A DNA stretch of 64,000 nucleotides. It comes from Sphingomonas naphthae. GTDB taxonomy: Bacteria; Pseudomonadota; Alphaproteobacteria; Sphingomonadales; Sphingomonadaceae. Position numbers and translations under genes: made by a program. The notes beneath the pieces were generated by a model that was not told the origin of the DNA, did no database searches, and saw only the letters and a list, made by a program, of their open reading frames with translations. Where the stretch lies: positions 2,170,001-2,234,000 of the forward strand of contig NZ_CP117411.1 in the NCBI RefSeq assembly GCF_028607085.1, written 5' to 3'. Numbering within the stretch: the first letter of the stretch is position 1; each line of letters starts with the position of its first letter. Of the stretch, positions 43,220-51,907 are shown piece by piece.

Positions 43220-45684
43220 GTCGGCACCACGAAGGAGGTTGACGGCAGCTTCTGGACGTCCGCGTCGTACAGGCGGACGCCCGATGCGCTGGCGGTGGCA
43301 GCGCGGTCGATCGTGACGGTCGTGCCGCTCACATTCTCCACGCGCGCGCCGACCGGGATGCCGGCCCCGCGAATATGGTCGCCCTTGCGCCAGCTCGGCG
43401 CATAACTCACGCCTGTGATATCCGCGCTCCCGGCGGTGGTGACGCCAGTGTTGGGGTAATGGAAGCGCATCCACCACGTCAGGCTCAGCGTATAATTCGC
43501 CGAATAGAAGCTGGTACCGACGCCGGTGACGGTGACCGCCGATCCGCTGATTGCGGTGACGCGGCCCAGGACATCGGCATAGTAGGGTTGGCGGGTGACG
43601 TTGCCAAACCAGTCCTCGATCGGCAGCTCCTCGGTGCTGACCGTATCGCCGATCCTGAAGATCGAGGGGTCGGGCGCGAGGAAGGTGGCGGTGCCATCGC
43701 CGTTCGCCGTTACGGCCGTCGAGCCGAGGGAAATCGAGGCGACCCCCACGCCAATGCGATATTCGTTGAGCGGCTCGTTCATGAACACGAGCTTCTGGCC
43801 GCTGCACGCATAGGATCGATCGTGCAGGTTCGGCCCGCCGGCCATCTGGATCTGGTCGATATTGTTGTTGCCGTTGCCGTTGCCCAGCACGCCATCGTTG
43901 ATGATCATCGACGATATGAAGCGGAACAGGCCCGATCGCGCTGGCGTCGGCCCGAGCTGCACCTCGCCACCATAGGGTGAATTGGCCGCGTTCAGGCCGC
44001 TACCGCCGATCGAGCAATTCTCGAACGTGACGTTCTTGCCGGCCGGCGTGAACAGCTTGTGCGGGACCATAGTGCCCGTCTCGAACGAGCAGGAATCGAA
44101 TTTGACCGGCACATTGGCGTACATGAAGACATCGGCGAATTTCGAGCCGGTCGCCATGTTCAGGTGACAGTTGAAGAAGGAAGCGCCGTAGAGCGCCGCC
44201 GCGTAGCTGCCGCCGATAAAGCCGAGGCTCGCGAAACTCTCGGCGTGCATGTCGTACACCTTCGCGGCCGGTTCGGCGTGCGACCCGTAAGCCGCGAAGA
44301 TGTATTTGATGAAGCCGATGTTGAGGCCGAAGATATGCGGCACCGGACCATTGCGGGCGCCGTAGTGGAGACCCGAGAAAGCGAACTCGGAACCGAACAC
44401 CGTACCGCCGTGCCAGAAATAGCTGCGCGCCTGTGTTTGCGTCGTCGCCACGCCGATCCGGTTGAATTGCAGGAAGCAATCGTACCAGTGAAATTCGGAC
44501 GAACCGTTGGACTGGCCGACCGCGTCGGTTAGGAAGGCGCAGACGGTGTTGACCACCGACACTTCGCGGAAGACCAAGCCGGCCGACGCTGGCGGCGTGT
44601 TGGAGTAATAGGCCGCATAGCCCGGCCAGCCCCCGTCGCTCGGCACGGTGTTCCCGCCAAACGGATCGACCGCGATGCCAGTGTGGGGCGAATAGCGGCT
44701 GTCGCGCACGCCGTTGTTGAGGAAGAACGCTGGGTTCAAGATCTGTTCGATCTGAGCCGGATAGCCGTAGGTGTTCCGCCCCACGATCTGGATGCTCTCG
44801 ATCGTGCAGCCGCGACCGCCCTGAAGGCCGACAACAAACAGATCGCCGAACGTAGAGGTGATGACCGTGGAAGCGCGGTTATAGCCGATGTTGCCACCGT
44901 CACCGCGCCATTTCAGCGTCACGAAGTCCCACGCACCGCCGCTAGAACGCTTGGCGATGAACAGAGGCTTGGAGACTTTGTAGCCGCCCTTCGGGGTATA
45001 GAGCTTCAGGCCGTTCGCGATCGAATAGTCGATAGCGGCCTGAAGGCGCGCCCAGTCGTCCGGCAGGTTGCCGTAAGTCGTCGGGGACAACGCATCCGTG
45101 GTGGCGCCGCCCAACGCGCCAAAATGACGGCTATTCACCTCGCCGCCGTCATGGGCGAGACGGAACACCCGGCCATTCGACGTAAGCACCGACGAATAGG
45201 GGTTGGCTGCGACATAAGCGGCGTTCAGGCCGCCGTCGTAGCGCAGCAGCGGATAAGAGCCGTCGCCATAGCTGCCGTAGCCCGAACACAGGATGAGATC
45301 GGTGCCGTTGGGGACCAGGAGCCCCGAGACATTGTTGAACGGCCCCACGGCCATCGCATTGCCGCCAGGATCGCCCTTGTCGCCGACGAACAGGTAGGAG
45401 CGCACCCAGGAGCCGCCGCCGGGCGCGCCCTGCTTCAGATAATAGCCGTTCCGCCCGATCGCGGCATCGCCGTAGACCAGCGCCAAGGCGCCATCCGCCG
45501 CCGACAAAGGAAGATCGGATGAGCCGAGCGCGGCGATCGCCGCCGGCCCCACAGTGGACAGCAGGCGCTGGAAGTCCATCGCCTGCATCTCGCCGCCCGG
45601 CGCCTGGACGGCGATCAGATCGGTCGGATTGAGCGTGTTGCGGCGCGCGAGCTGGTCGAGCCGGCGGGTCTCCAATTCGATCAC
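43216..45684 (-). CDS. Large tailspike with pectate-lyase-like beta helix
   Basis: 822 residues from GTG 45,684 (GTGA overlap with the endolysin stop; TTG 45,702 also open). Short N-terminal head (ELETRRLDQLARRNTLNPTDLIAVQAP..), a PGGGSWVRSYLF linker, then EVNSRHFGALGG..DDWARLQAAIDYSIANGLKLYTPKGGYKVSKPLFI, the usual entry to a right-handed beta helix. A long run of repeat strands and a beta-rich C-terminal module (VTAISGSAVTVTGVG, GARVENVSGTTVTID) follow. Probably degrades or binds surface polysaccharide. Its place inside the lysis cassette is unusual. Confidence 0.85.
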   Translation of the reverse strand: MIELETRRLDQLARRNTLNPTDLIAVQAPGGEMQAMDFQRLLSTVGPAAIAALGSSDLPLSAADGALALVYGDAAIGRNGYYLKQGAPGGGSWVRSYLFVGDKGDPGGNAMAVGPFNNVSGLLVPNGTDLILCSGYGSYGDGSYPLLRYDGGLNAAYVAANPYSSVLTSNGRVFRLAHDGGEVNSRHFGALGGATTDALSPTTYGNLPDDWARLQAAIDYSIANGLKLYTPKGGYKVSKPLFIAKRSSGGAWDFVTLKWRGDGGNIGYNRASTVITSTFGDLFVVGLQGGRGCTIESIQIVGRNTYGYPAQIEQILNPAFFLNNGVRDSRYSPHTGIAVDPFGGNTVPSDGGWPGYAAYYSNTPPASAGLVFREVSVVNTVCAFLTDAVGQSNGSSEFHWYDCFLQFNRIGVATTQTQARSYFWHGGTVFGSEFAFSGLHYGARNGPVPHIFGLNIGFIKYIFAAYGSHAEPAAKVYDMHAESFASLGFIGGSYAAALYGASFFNCHLNMATGSKFADVFMYANVPVKFDSCSFETGTMVPHKLFTPAGKNVTFENCSIGGSGLNAANSPYGGEVQLGPTPARSGLFRFISSMIINDGVLGNGNGNNNIDQIQMAGGPNLHDRSYACSGQKLVFMNEPLNEYRIGVGVASISLGSTAVTANGDGTATFLAPDPSIFRIGDTVSTEELPIEDWFGNVTRQPYYADVLGRVTAISGSAVTVTGVGTSFYSANYTLSLTWWMRFHYPNTGVTTAGSADITGVSYAPSWRKGDHIRGAGIPVGARVENVSGTTVTIDRAATASASGVRLYDADVQKLPSTSFVVPT

Positions 45685-46313
45685 GCCGACTTGCCCCACC
45701 AATTCTCGGGGTGGCCGGGCATGAACCAGTCTGAGCGATTATCCCACCCGGCCAGATAGATCCCGTCGCTGGGCCGCCGTGCCACGAGATTCTCGTAATA
45801 TTCCTCGCGCATCGCCCACCAGGCGCCCGCCATTGCCTCTTCGCTGCGAGCCGCCCGAGCGGCGAAGGCCCTCGCCGTCGCGCCGTTGACGCCGATCACG
45901 CCATCCTGGCCTACGTCGAGCAGATCTTGCAGCAGCTTGATCGAGGCGACGGGACCGGCACCCCAGCCGAAATCCACGATCGAGGCGGTCGCCCGGTTCC
46001 AGACAAGGCGGTCAAGACCGGGGCCGACGTAGAACAGCTTGCGCGCGATCGCGACCGCCTTGGCCAGATCGATAGCCTTGATGTCGGCGGCGCTGATGTT
46101 GGTTCGGCCGAGATAGGTGGCAAGAGTGGCGGCGGTGACACCGAAATTGGAGCCGACCAGCGCGCCCTGGCCCTTCTTCTGCGCCTTGGCGCCGGGCAGG
46201 TACCAATTGCCATTGTCGTTCGGATCGAGCGAGAGATAACCGCGCCGCTCGCTGCCCTCCCAGCGGCGGATATAGGCCGCGAAGAAACCGTCCGGTGAAA
46301 TCATGTGGCGCAT
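45681..46313 (-). CDS. Endolysin, glycoside hydrolase family 108
   Basis: 210 residues. The GH108 start FAAYIRRWEGSERRGYLSLDPNDNGNWY holds the catalytic Glu (residue 19, in WEG), followed by GVTAATLATYLGR, the PG_binding_3-type C-terminal part with SIVDFGWGAGPVASIKLLQDLLDVGQDGVIGV. No signal peptide or signal-arrest helix is obvious, so release would need a holin. First gene after the dyad at 46,361, hence first late gene. Confidence 0.94.
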   Translation of the reverse strand: MRHMISPDGFFAAYIRRWEGSERRGYLSLDPNDNGNWYLPGAKAQKKGQGALVGSNFGVTAATLATYLGRTNISAADIKAIDLAKAVAIARKLFYVGPGLDRLVWNRATASIVDFGWGAGPVASIKLLQDLLDVGQDGVIGVNGATARAFAARAARSEEAMAGAWWAMREEYYENLVARRPSDGIYLAGWDNRSDWFMPGHPENWWGKSA

Positions 46314-46360
46314 CCCTGAAGCGATGTCAGGGTGATGGCGGCCTATGCCCGGCCGGTCGT

Positions 46361-46375
46361 CATGACGTTGTCATG
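46361..46375 (-). promoter_or_regulatory. Candidate late-activator site before the lysis genes
   Basis: CATGACGTTGTCATG, the same 6-3-6 dyad as at 36,140 with the complementary spacer. It lies in the 74-base gap between the activator gene and the endolysin gene. The context GGTCGT...GAAAG is also shared. Confidence 0.7.
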
Positions 46376-46387
46376 GAAAGCGGTCGG

Positions 46388-46759
46388 TTACTCGAAAAGG
46401 TCTATTTGTCCGCTCTCGGGATCGTCTTCGCCGAGGATGCGATAGACCTGCCGTTCGCTATAGCCTGTCTGCTCGGCAATGCTGGTACGGGTCAAGCGCC
46501 CGGTGGCCGCCAGCTCGCGCACCACTTCGCGCTCCCGGCCGCGCTTGGGGATGTGCAGGCGGGTCGCCGGCATTGCCTCGACCAGGCGCATCGCATCGTC
46601 CAGCCCGACCGTCTTGACTAGCGGGTCATGGGGGCTGAGCCGCTTCGGGATATAGAGATAGCGCCCGCCGAATTTGCGCACGATCGCATTCGCCGCCGTC
46701 TCGCCGACCGCATCGACCAGCAGCTGGTAGGATGGCGAAATCTGCGCGTCGTGCGCCAT
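46388..46759 (-). CDS. Mor/C-family transcription activator
   Basis: 123 residues. Mor family: YQLLVDAVGETAANAIVRKFGGRYLYIPKR (dimerisation part) and a C-terminal helix-turn-helix KRGREREVVRELAATGRLTRTSIAEQTGYSERQVYRILGE. Activates middle or late phage promoters in Mu. Only one such protein is seen here, so it may combine the Mor and C roles. The first dyad site lies 13 bases downstream of its stop. Confidence 0.92.
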   Translation of the reverse strand: MAHDAQISPSYQLLVDAVGETAANAIVRKFGGRYLYIPKRLSPHDPLVKTVGLDDAMRLVEAMPATRLHIPKRGREREVVRELAATGRLTRTSIAEQTGYSERQVYRILGEDDPESGQIDLFE

Positions 46760-46762
46760 GGC

Positions 46763-47476
46763 CTATACGCCTCGCGCCGCGCGCAGCTTTTCGCCGAGAC
46801 CGGCCGCCAGCACGCCGAGATCGCCATCGGACGCGAAGATGTGGCCGGTATCGAACCGCATCCCGAGCAGCGACCAGGCCGCCTGCTCGACCGACCAGTC
46901 ACGCGGCGCGATCTTGGCGGACTTGAGCTTGGCGAGGATCGCCGCGACCAGGCGCAGGCGCAACGTGCGGACGGCGCGATCGGGGGCGACGGCGGACAGT
47001 TCCTGCGACCACCCCTCGCGCTCGGCCATCGCCTTCAGCGCCTCGATCAGGCGATAGCCGAGACGCTGATCGGCCCACTGCATCCGCTCGCAGCCAAGCT
47101 GGCGGCACGCAAACGCCTCCAGCGCCTGTTCGGAAGGATTGCGGACGGCGCCGAGTTGATGGAGCGAGATCCACATCGCCCGCGCTTTACCCGCCACCTT
47201 ATGATCGGCGGCTGGCCGGCCGCCACGCTGGGGGCGAGGCGCCGACGCCGCCGCCTTGGCCGTGAAGCCGCGCGACTTGAAACGCTCGACGACATCGACC
47301 AGCTGGCCGTCGCTGCAATCGGCCGCGCTGGAGACGCCGGCGACGTCCATCAGCACCGCCATGTAATCGTCATCGGTCAGCCCCAGCTCCTTCTTCGCCA
47401 CATGCACCTTGGCGATGAGAGCGCGGCGGCGGGGGTTGGCGGCGAACTGGGCGGGGCGAGAGACAGCGGCGCTCAT
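46763..47476 (-). CDS. gemA: GemA / Mu gp16-like regulatory protein
   Basis: 237 residues. DUF1018 start RRRALIAKVHVAKKELGLTDDDYMAVLMDVAGVSSAADCSDGQLVDVVERFKSRGF, then KARAMWISLHQLGAVRNPSEQALEAFACRQLGCERMQWADQRLGYRLIEALKAMAEREGW. The 60-residue C-terminal extension is less conserved. In Mu, GemA alters host gene expression and supercoiling. Confidence 0.92.
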   Translation of the reverse strand: MSAAVSRPAQFAANPRRRALIAKVHVAKKELGLTDDDYMAVLMDVAGVSSAADCSDGQLVDVVERFKSRGFTAKAAASAPRPQRGGRPAADHKVAGKARAMWISLHQLGAVRNPSEQALEAFACRQLGCERMQWADQRLGYRLIEALKAMAEREGWSQELSAVAPDRAVRTLRLRLVAAILAKLKSAKIAPRDWSVEQAAWSLLGMRFDTGHIFASDGDLGVLAAGLGEKLRAARGV

Positions 47477-47940
47477 TGCAGGGGCATCCGGAGCTGTTGC
47501 GGGTCGGTAGGGAAGCGGACGCCGCTGGAGGTGCAGTCGGCGCAGCGGCAGACGTCGAGATGTTGGATAAAACGGGTCAGCATCCGGTCGGTAAGCTGCC
47601 GGTAATCCGGATCAGCCGCCCGGCGTTTTTCAGCGCTGGCCATCATGTAAACGATGGTGGTGTGGTCGCGCTTCAGGAGGCGACCGATCCGCGCATAGCT
47701 ATAACCGAGCGCCTTGCGAACGACCCACGCCACCGCGCTACGCACGATCGCCGGCTGGCGACGATGGTCGGTCGAAGGCGCGACGATATCGGTCACCCGC
47801 AGGCCGGTCGCGACGGCGGCAAAGGCGACGATCGCGGCGCCCGACGCGTTTTCCCAGTCCGTATCCTGCTCGGCCTCCAGGATCGCGATGCGGGCTTCGA
47901 GCGCCTCGACCCGATCGGCCACGTTGCGCGCACGCTTCAT
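47473..47940 (-). CDS. DnaA-domain-IV-like DNA-binding protein
   Basis: 155 residues. A heptad-like N-terminus (DRVEALEARIAILEAEQ) precedes VTDIVAPSTDHRRQPAIVRSAVAWVVRKALGYSYARIGRLLKRDHTTIVYMMASAEKRRAADPDYRQL. This segment matches the DnaA C-terminal helix-turn-helix including the DHTT signature that contacts DnaA boxes. It lacks the ATPase domain. In the early operon next to the MuB-like gene; could bind host origin-type sequences or phage DNA. Confidence 0.82.
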   Translation of the reverse strand: MKRARNVADRVEALEARIAILEAEQDTDWENASGAAIVAFAAVATGLRVTDIVAPSTDHRRQPAIVRSAVAWVVRKALGYSYARIGRLLKRDHTTIVYMMASAEKRRAADPDYRQLTDRMLTRFIQHLDVCRCADCTSSGVRFPTDPQQLRMPLQ

Positions 47941-48083
47941 GGCTCCATCGCCATAAAAACGGCGATCCAGCCCATCAGCGAGAGGATGATGATGGGCAGG
48001 CCGACCAACATGCCGATGCCTTCGGTTGGGCGCCGTCGAACGCCCTCGGCAAGCACGTCGATCACGAGGCGGACGGTCGCCAT
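47937..48083 (-). CDS. Small single-helix membrane protein
   Basis: 48 residues: MATVRLVIDVLAEGVRRRPT then a transmembrane helix GMLVGLPIIILSLMGWIAVF. Starts one base after the MuB-like stop and ends inside the next start (ATGA). Function unknown. Confidence 0.7.
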   Translation of the reverse strand: MATVRLVIDVLAEGVRRRPTEGIGMLVGLPIIILSLMGWIAVFMAMEP

Positions 48084-48084
48084 C

Positions 48085-49035
48085 TCAGCGCCGCCCGATC
48101 GTCTGAAGGCGAAGCGCCTGGGCTTGCTTCAGGTGGTCCAGGGTGAGCTGTTGCTGCGCGCCGAACGCGGTCATCGACGCGATCTCCAGCACATGGGTAC
48201 AGGCGCGCAGGGCGCCTTCCCCGCGCTTGCGGCCAATCGTCACGATGAACGCGCGCATGGCTTCGTCCGTGATGCCCCAGGCGTCCAGCAGCGCGCGCAG
48301 ATCGTCGTCGAGCGGCTCGCGCTGGACATGGACGTAGGAGACGCGGCTCTTGATCTGCGCCAGCGCCAGCTTGCTGCCGTCCTCCAGCCGGCCGACCACC
48401 TCTTCGTTGCCCATCAGGACAACGCCAATGCCGGTTTCGTCATGCCAGCTCCGGATTTCGTCGATCGCCCGCTCCTGGAGCTTGTGCGCTTCGTCGAAGA
48501 TCAGCAGCCCGCCGGTGCCCATGATCCGCTGCTTGATCGCCATGCCGACGCCGAGGGCTGAACCCTTCTTCATGCGGCTGTTGACGACATAGGCGACATT
48601 CGAGGCGATCGTGCTGGCGCTCGCCGACGCATGGCTGACGGTCACCAGCCAGACATTGCTGCCATGATCGCGATAATGCTCGGCCGATTTCGTCTTGCTG
48701 ATCCCCGGCGAGCCGACGATCACGACGATGCGACCGCGCTGCGCCCAGGCGAAGAGGTTGTCGAGCTTCGCGGCGGTCGGCGTATCGTACCAGGTCGGTA
48801 TCGTCGGCGCGGCGATCCGGGCGATCTGGTCGATCTTCTGCCGGTACCGCTCGACCTTCTCGGCGATCTTGTAGCCTGGCGCTGCGTAGGAGCCGCTACC
48901 CCATGGCGACAGCGTGCCCGAAGGTACATCGACGAGAATGCCAAGCTCGGCCCAGCTTTTGCCGGTCTGCTTACGATGCTCCAGAAGCCACTGACGGGCT
49001 TCCTCGGTGTTGATGTCGACGGGGAGCGTGGCCAT
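48085..49035 (-). CDS. MuB-like AAA+ target-capture ATPase
   Basis: 316 residues. N-terminal helix-turn-helix (SWAELGILVDVPSGTLSPWGSGSY), Walker A GSPGISKTKS (108-117), Walker B GLLIFDEAH (Asp181-Glu182) and a C-terminal MuB domain (DLRALLDAWGITDEAMRAFIVTIGRKRGEGALRACTHVLEIA). Binds target DNA, protects nearby prophage DNA and stimulates the transposase. Lies just after the transposase gene, as in Mu. Confidence 0.94.
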   Translation of the reverse strand: MATLPVDINTEEARQWLLEHRKQTGKSWAELGILVDVPSGTLSPWGSGSYAAPGYKIAEKVERYRQKIDQIARIAAPTIPTWYDTPTAAKLDNLFAWAQRGRIVVIVGSPGISKTKSAEHYRDHGSNVWLVTVSHASASASTIASNVAYVVNSRMKKGSALGVGMAIKQRIMGTGGLLIFDEAHKLQERAIDEIRSWHDETGIGVVLMGNEEVVGRLEDGSKLALAQIKSRVSYVHVQREPLDDDLRALLDAWGITDEAMRAFIVTIGRKRGEGALRACTHVLEIASMTAFGAQQQLTLDHLKQAQALRLQTIGRR

Positions 49036-49053
49036 GCCGAAAGTCCTTCCTGA

Positions 49054-51003
49054 TCAGTCGACAAGCCGCAGGCGGCTGATGCCGGCCGCGAAGGTGTCGA
49101 TATGCGTGGTGAGAGCGGGCGCGGCGTCGAGCGCCGGCTTGAGCGCGGCGGCGGTCTGGCCACGACGGCGAACGGGGCGGATGATGCTCGGCTCGGTCAC
49201 CGGCATTTCATCGACCTGGACGGGCAGCAGCGCCGCCAGCTGCTCGGCATCGAGCAGCTGTTCCAGTTCGGCCGCGCGGCGAACCGCCTTGCGCAGATCT
49301 GATTCCTGCCGGGCGCGCGTCTTGGCGGCGGCCATGTCGAGGAAGCCGGTCGCCTCCAGCAGCTCGGCCGACACGAGGTAACGGCCATCGCGGCTGTAGA
49401 CATGGAGCGGTTGGGTCAGATCGTCCGGATCGAAACGGACGGTGACCTTCGTGCCGGCGATCTGTGCCAGCTCGGGCGCCCAATAGCGGTTGCCAGCCAG
49501 GTCGATCGCGCCGGACTTCCGATCGGTCGGACGATCCTCGGCGGTGAGCAGCGCCAGGCGAAGCTGCTCGGGGGTGGCCTTGCCGATCGGTGCGGCGGCA
49601 TAAGATGCCCGGAATACATCGTCGAAGCTGAACTTGCCTTGCGCCATTTCAGTTCGGCGACCCGGCTTTTCATTGTGCGCGCCAATCGAAGCTGTGACGA
49701 CGCGAATGAAATCGTCATAGGCGACAGCGCGATCGCCGTAATTCTCCGGCTTCGCGTCGGGTTTATTGCCGGTGTAGGCGCCTGCGAACGCCGGATGCTT
49801 GGCGATCGCATCGCAGAAATCGCGGAAGCCGCGCTCGATCGGCTTGGAGGAACCGCGAAACGGCAGCGCCCAATGCGTCTGGATGCCCAGCTGGGTGAGG
49901 ATGCCGAGCGGCTCTTCCTCACGGATGCGGAAGCGGAACCGCGTCTTCGCGCCACCGGTGATCCACTTGCTGGCGAACGCCCGGCCGTTGTCGAGCAGGC
50001 AACCCTTGGGGATGCCCCACGTCTTGAAAAGGTCGGCGAACACGAGCCTGGTCATCACCGCGTCTTCGCTGAAGCCGATACGCCATGAGAGGAACCGCCG
50101 GCTCATCACGTCCTGGATCGCGATCATCACCGGGCGGCGAACCTCCCCGTCGGGGAAGCGAACGAACACGTCCCAGCGGTGACCGTCGATGTTCACCAGC
50201 TCCATCGCGTGGAGCATGGCGACGCTGCGAACTTGCGGCGGCAGCGTGGCGCGAAGCGCGTCGCCACCCGCGCGCCGCGCGATAACTAGGCGCTGATCGA
50301 GCCGCTCGATCTTGCGGAACAGCGTGCGCTCGCACGGCAGCTTCATGCCGCGCGGATCGGCATAGTCGCGCTTCAGCCGCCAATAGCAGGATGCGAACGT
50401 CGGCGCTTCGGGACGCAGATAATCGGACAGCAGCACCTGCCAGGCGACATCCTCGATCTCGGCCACGGCACCGCCGCCCTTGCGGCACGGCGCGAGGTGC
50501 GGGAGCCAATCATTGGGATCGATGCCGTCGATCAGCTGGAGCCAGCTCCACAGCGTGGAGCCGCTGACACCGTGCGCGGCGGCGGCGGCTGTGACGGCGG
50601 CCGACCGGCTGAGCCCACCGCGCTCGAACGCGCCGATCGCGCTGACGACCGTCAGGCGCCGCTTGGCCTCCGCTCGCGTCTTGTCCGTCTGTGCCTCGTA
50701 CCAGGGCCAGCGGCTCGCCGGGCGATCGGTCAGATCGGCGGTGACGGTCGCCTCACCGGACAGGCCGCGCGCGGCCAGCTCCATCCGCGTGGCCGGGGGC
50801 AGCAGCGAGAGGTGATATTCGAGCCCGCCGCCCCGGCCGCCGCGCGGGCGGGCGAGCGCCTTGCCGTCGCTATCGACCTTCAGCGCCCAGCGTTCCGCCT
50901 CGGCGCGCTCGTTGACCTTGCGCTTAACGCGCGGGAGGCCGGGCAGCGCCATGTCCGCCAGCTCGGCCGCCGAAAACCATTGCTTCCCCCCCGACCCGAT
51001 CAC
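49054..51003 (-). CDS. MuA-like DDE transposase
   Basis: 649 residues from a GTG overlapping the upstream stop (GTGA). N-terminal end-binding domain (KQWFSAAELADMALPGLPRVKRKVNERAEAERW..GGGLEYHLSLLP), helix-turn-helix region, then the catalytic triad Asp273 (VNIDGHRWDVF), Asp338 (CLLDNGRAF) and Glu390 (SKPIERGFRDF). These match MuA D269/D336/E392 closely in position. The C-terminal 80 residues should contact the MuB-like ATPase. Length and triad indicate a functional enzyme. Confidence 0.96.
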   Translation of the reverse strand: MIGSGGKQWFSAAELADMALPGLPRVKRKVNERAEAERWALKVDSDGKALARPRGGRGGGLEYHLSLLPPATRMELAARGLSGEATVTADLTDRPASRWPWYEAQTDKTRAEAKRRLTVVSAIGAFERGGLSRSAAVTAAAAAHGVSGSTLWSWLQLIDGIDPNDWLPHLAPCRKGGGAVAEIEDVAWQVLLSDYLRPEAPTFASCYWRLKRDYADPRGMKLPCERTLFRKIERLDQRLVIARRAGGDALRATLPPQVRSVAMLHAMELVNIDGHRWDVFVRFPDGEVRRPVMIAIQDVMSRRFLSWRIGFSEDAVMTRLVFADLFKTWGIPKGCLLDNGRAFASKWITGGAKTRFRFRIREEEPLGILTQLGIQTHWALPFRGSSKPIERGFRDFCDAIAKHPAFAGAYTGNKPDAKPENYGDRAVAYDDFIRVVTASIGAHNEKPGRRTEMAQGKFSFDDVFRASYAAAPIGKATPEQLRLALLTAEDRPTDRKSGAIDLAGNRYWAPELAQIAGTKVTVRFDPDDLTQPLHVYSRDGRYLVSAELLEATGFLDMAAAKTRARQESDLRKAVRRAAELEQLLDAEQLAALLPVQVDEMPVTEPSIIRPVRRRGQTAAALKPALDAAPALTTHIDTFAAGISRLRLVD

Positions 51004-51473
51004 GCCACATTGCCCCCACGATGGATCGGTCGAACCGACTGGTTCAGCCGCCGGATTTCCTCTTTGATCGCGGCCTCGCGCGCCTTCAGCTGGCCGAGCT
51101 GCGCGACCAGGATTTCCTTGTCCCAAAGGATGCGGCCACCGAGGCGCTCGACCAGCGACTCGATCATCGACCGGTCGCCGGTCACCGCCGCCAGCACGAA
51201 GGCCCGGCCGAGACTGATGTTATGACCGTCGCGCGCGGGCGAGGCGTAAGCGTCCAATATCCAACGCGAGACGGCGCGATCGGGATCGGTCCCGATCGCC
51301 GCCGTCATCGCGCCCGCTATTTCTTCGCGGGAGCGCGCATCATGCTTCAGCACCTCGCCGACGGCGGCTGCCACCCACTCTTCGATGCCAGCCCATGCCG
51401 CCGGGCCGGTCACCGGCGCCGGGGTGGCGAACAGGTCCATCTGGCCTGCGGTGGCGTGCCGCTTCTTGCTCAT
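51000..51473 (-). CDS. Early protein of unknown function
   Basis: 157 residues. Begins MSKKRHATAGQMDLFATPAP, then EEWVAAAVGEVLKHDARSREEIAGAMTAAIG, SLGRAFVLAAVTGDRSMIESLVERLGGRILWDKEILVAQLGQLKAREAAIKEEIRRL. The helical middle resembles a bundle seen in early proteins of Mu-like phages next to the transposase; I do not know the function. Confidence 0.78.
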   Translation of the reverse strand: MSKKRHATAGQMDLFATPAPVTGPAAWAGIEEWVAAAVGEVLKHDARSREEIAGAMTAAIGTDPDRAVSRWILDAYASPARDGHNISLGRAFVLAAVTGDRSMIESLVERLGGRILWDKEILVAQLGQLKAREAAIKEEIRRLNQSVRPIHRGGNVA

Positions 51474-51907
51474 ACGCGGTGGCCGTTCACCAGCCGCCGC
51501 TTACGCGCCTTGGTTTCATCCCAGCCCGCTGCGATCGCGGCATCGACGATCATGCTGTCCGTGACGACGGGATGGAGGCGTGTCGGCACGATCCAGGCGC
51601 GCGGCACCTCATATCTCGCGGTCTTGCGATAGCAGGGCGTGCCGTTGGCCGAGAGGTAGGCTGCCGCGTCCTCGGCCGCGTCGAAACAGGCTTGATGGTC
51701 GGAGATATCGTCCTCGAACGGCGCGCAGTCCGGCGGCAGATCGAAGTCGCTGGGGTCGAGATCGTGCGCGGAAATGAGCGCCCAGGCGCGACCGGTCGCG
51801 GCGCGCGCCTCACCCTCGAACTCGCTCCGCTTCGCCAGCGCGAGGCACTTGCGAACCGTGGCGGCGATCTCGCGCACACGCTCGAACGGATCGTCGAAGC
51901 CGCTCAC
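51470..51907 (-). CDS. DUF2786-related protein
   Basis: 145 residues from GTG 51,907, which overlaps the preceding stop. VREIAATVRKCLALAKRSEFEGEARAATGRAWALISAHDLDPSDFDL is the DUF2786-like block (compare IRKCLALSRSANEHEA in the protein at 23,478). The C-terminal half has an acidic patch (PFEDDISDHQACFDAAEDAAAYL) and ends WDETKARKRRLVNGHRV. Role unknown. Confidence 0.78.
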   Translation of the reverse strand: MSGFDDPFERVREIAATVRKCLALAKRSEFEGEARAATGRAWALISAHDLDPSDFDLPPDCAPFEDDISDHQACFDAAEDAAAYLSANGTPCYRKTARYEVPRAWIVPTRLHPVVTDSMIVDAAIAAGWDETKARKRRLVNGHRV

